Positions 62,791-64,000 of a DNA stretch of 64,000 nucleotides are shown here, piece by piece; position 1 is the first letter of the stretch, and every line of letters starts with the position of its first letter. Source of the stretch: Amblyornis subalaris (taxonomy: Eukaryota; Chordata; Aves; Passeriformes; Ptilonorhynchidae); the NCBI GenBank assembly GCA_018881555.1, contig JACAXG010000049.1:5951553-6015552 (forward strand), in the 5' to 3' direction. Below the pieces are notes generated by a model. That model was not told the DNA's origin. It was given only the letters and a program-made list of their open reading frames with translations, and did no database searches. Position numbers and translations under genes: made by a program.

Positions 62791-62865
62791 GATGGGATGG
62801 GATGGGATGGGATGGGATGGGATGGGATGGGATGGGATGGGATGGGATGGGATGGGATGGGATGG
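62791..62865. repeat. (GATGG)15 pentanucleotide array
   Basis: Fifteen uninterrupted GATGG units, then a degenerate GAAGG. Confidence 0.97.
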
Positions 62866-63065
62866 GAAGGTCCCTCTGCTCCTCCATGGGGCTCCTGCTG
62901 TTGGCTGTGGATTGTGGGGCAGGATGAGGGATGGCAGCAGAGGCTGCAAGGAGAGAGGCTGGAATCCAAACGTGTGCCATGGGCACTCCCAGGGTGTGTT
63001 TTGGATGTTCCTCTGTAAGGCTGGGAGGAGCCTGTTTTGAACTGACGCTTTTTCTGGTCTTGCAG

Positions 63066-63195
63066 AAATCCAAAATGTGGTGGTGCTGATTAACTCTCGC
63101 TTGCTGTGCCTCCCTCGGCTTCAAGCCTCTTCCAATACCTTGTTCAAAGCCACATTTCCCCCCTTTTTTCAATAAAGAAATTTATTGCAATTTAT
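63066..63195 (+). ncRNA. Possible 3'-terminal exon of an unknown transcript
   Basis: A good acceptor (ctttttctggtcttgcag, ending 63065) is followed about 105 bp later by AATAAA at 63171-63176 and a T-rich stretch. No protein is encoded beyond a few codons. It could be the last exon of a lncRNA or an unused alternative end. Evidence is splice and poly(A) signals only. Confidence 0.25.
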
Positions 63196-63360
63196 TTCAA
63201 AAGACCACAGGCCTTTTCCTGGTGTTTCATGTGTGTCTTTCCTGTCTCTTTCTTCAGGCAGTGTGGGACAAGGACTGCCAGAAAATAAATGAGAGAATAA
63301 TTTGCCATCTGTGATCCGCTGTGCCTTTATTGGTCACTTCCTTTTCTTTTATTTTGGAAT

Positions 63361-63515
63361 CTTAGGATCATGGAGTCATTAAGGTTGGGAAAGACCTACC
63401 AGATCATCGAGTCCAACCATCAGCCCAGCACCACCACCACCTGGGTCACCACTAAACCTTGTCCCCAAATGGCACATCCACACATTTTTTTGAACTCTCC
63501 CAGGGATGAGGACCC
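63361..63515 (-). mobile_element. CR1 LINE tail (type III)
   Basis: 'catggagtcattaaggttgg', 'gatcatcgagtccaaccatc' and 'ccactaaaccttgtccccaa' form a reversed CR1 terminus about 150 bp long. Confidence 0.85.
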
Positions 63516-64000
63516 CACCATGCTCCGTGACACGGCTGTGAGCTGGGATAGCTGGAAGATCCAGCAGCAGGTGTGGGATGGTGTGATGGAGCAGCAGGCG
63601 GGTGGATGTGGCCATGGCAAAAAAAAAACCCCCAAAAAACAAAACANAANGAAATGGTTTCTGATTCACTGTTTGGATGTTTTGCAACTCGCTTTCAGTA
63701 TGGAAAATAGCAAAGAAAAGGAAACTCATCTGGCTGAGTGGCCCTGTGGCCACCCTGGAAACAGTTGTTTCCCATAATTCCAGGACAGTTTCCTGCTTCC
63801 CTAGCAGGCTGCTGAAGTCGTGGCATCCCCTGGTCCAGCCCTGCCTCAGCTAAGGCCCNGGTGTGGTGCTGGCTGTTCTCGGCACTAAATCATCAAAACC
63901 GAGGTGTTTCAGTGCAAACTGCCTGAAATACAGGAAATACAATCTTCTAGATGAAGAACACAGGTATTTATACTCTTAAATATATGTATTTAAAATGTAT

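Larger units (their letters stand above)
60436..64000. other. Downstream intergenic DNA
   Basis: No protein-coding gene was recognised. It holds a 23-bp minisatellite, a GATGG pentamer array, two CR1 tails and a possible terminal exon. 61380-61830 is unusually CpG-rich and carries a 179-codon open frame at 61467-62006 (+) with no recognisable domain. 63520-64000 shows nothing specific. Confidence 0.7.

Noticed and set aside
62632..63172. Open frames with repeating MGWDG or SHPIP peptides on both strands
   Set aside because: They arise from the (GATGG)15 array.

Overview
This is vertebrate nuclear DNA and almost certainly from a bird. It holds one intron-rich gene of about 54 kb surrounded by roughly thirty CR1 LINE fragments, mostly 3'-truncated, which are the signature repeat of avian genomes. 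No prokaryotic gene, tRNA, rRNA or CRISPR array was recognised. Two CR1 fragments share a non-CR1 head, which resembles the CR1-tailed SINEs of songbirds; a passerine is possible but not proven.

The gene is PLA2G4A, cytosolic phospholipase A2 group IVA (cPLA2-alpha), on the + strand. All 17 coding exons can be placed, from the ATG at 5531 to the TAG at 59132-59134. Every junction has GT/AG ends and consistent phase, giving a 2274-nt CDS and a 757-residue protein (human: 749). The order is an N-terminal Ca2+-binding C2 domain, a patatin-like alpha/beta catalytic domain with the Ser228/Asp557 dyad, an acidic and variable linker holding the MAPK site, and a C-terminal catalytic half. The 5' leader joins the start codon in a partly untranslated exon (likely 5423-5563). 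The first untranslated exon was not identified with confidence; a CpG-rich patch at about 3640-3850 is a candidate promoter. The 3' UTR runs to about 60435 and contains an antisense CR1 fragment.

Layout: 1-5422 is upstream or first-intron DNA with CR1 fragments and the CpG patch. 5423-59134 is the coding span; its largest intron is 12091-24677. 59135-60435 is the 3' UTR. 60436-64000 is downstream DNA with a 23-bp minisatellite, a (GATGG)15 array, CR1 tails and a possible small 3'-terminal exon of an unknown transcript.

Points for a second look: a CR1 tail abuts the splice acceptor of the exon encoding the catalytic serine; a 291-bp tandem duplication includes a CR1 insertion; an inverted CR1 pair lies in one intron; the linker exon is remodelled and GC-rich; a perfect 16-bp AT-rich hairpin is present; and all three ambiguous bases inside the CDS fall at fourfold-degenerate sites. 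I found no previously undescribed multi-gene system.
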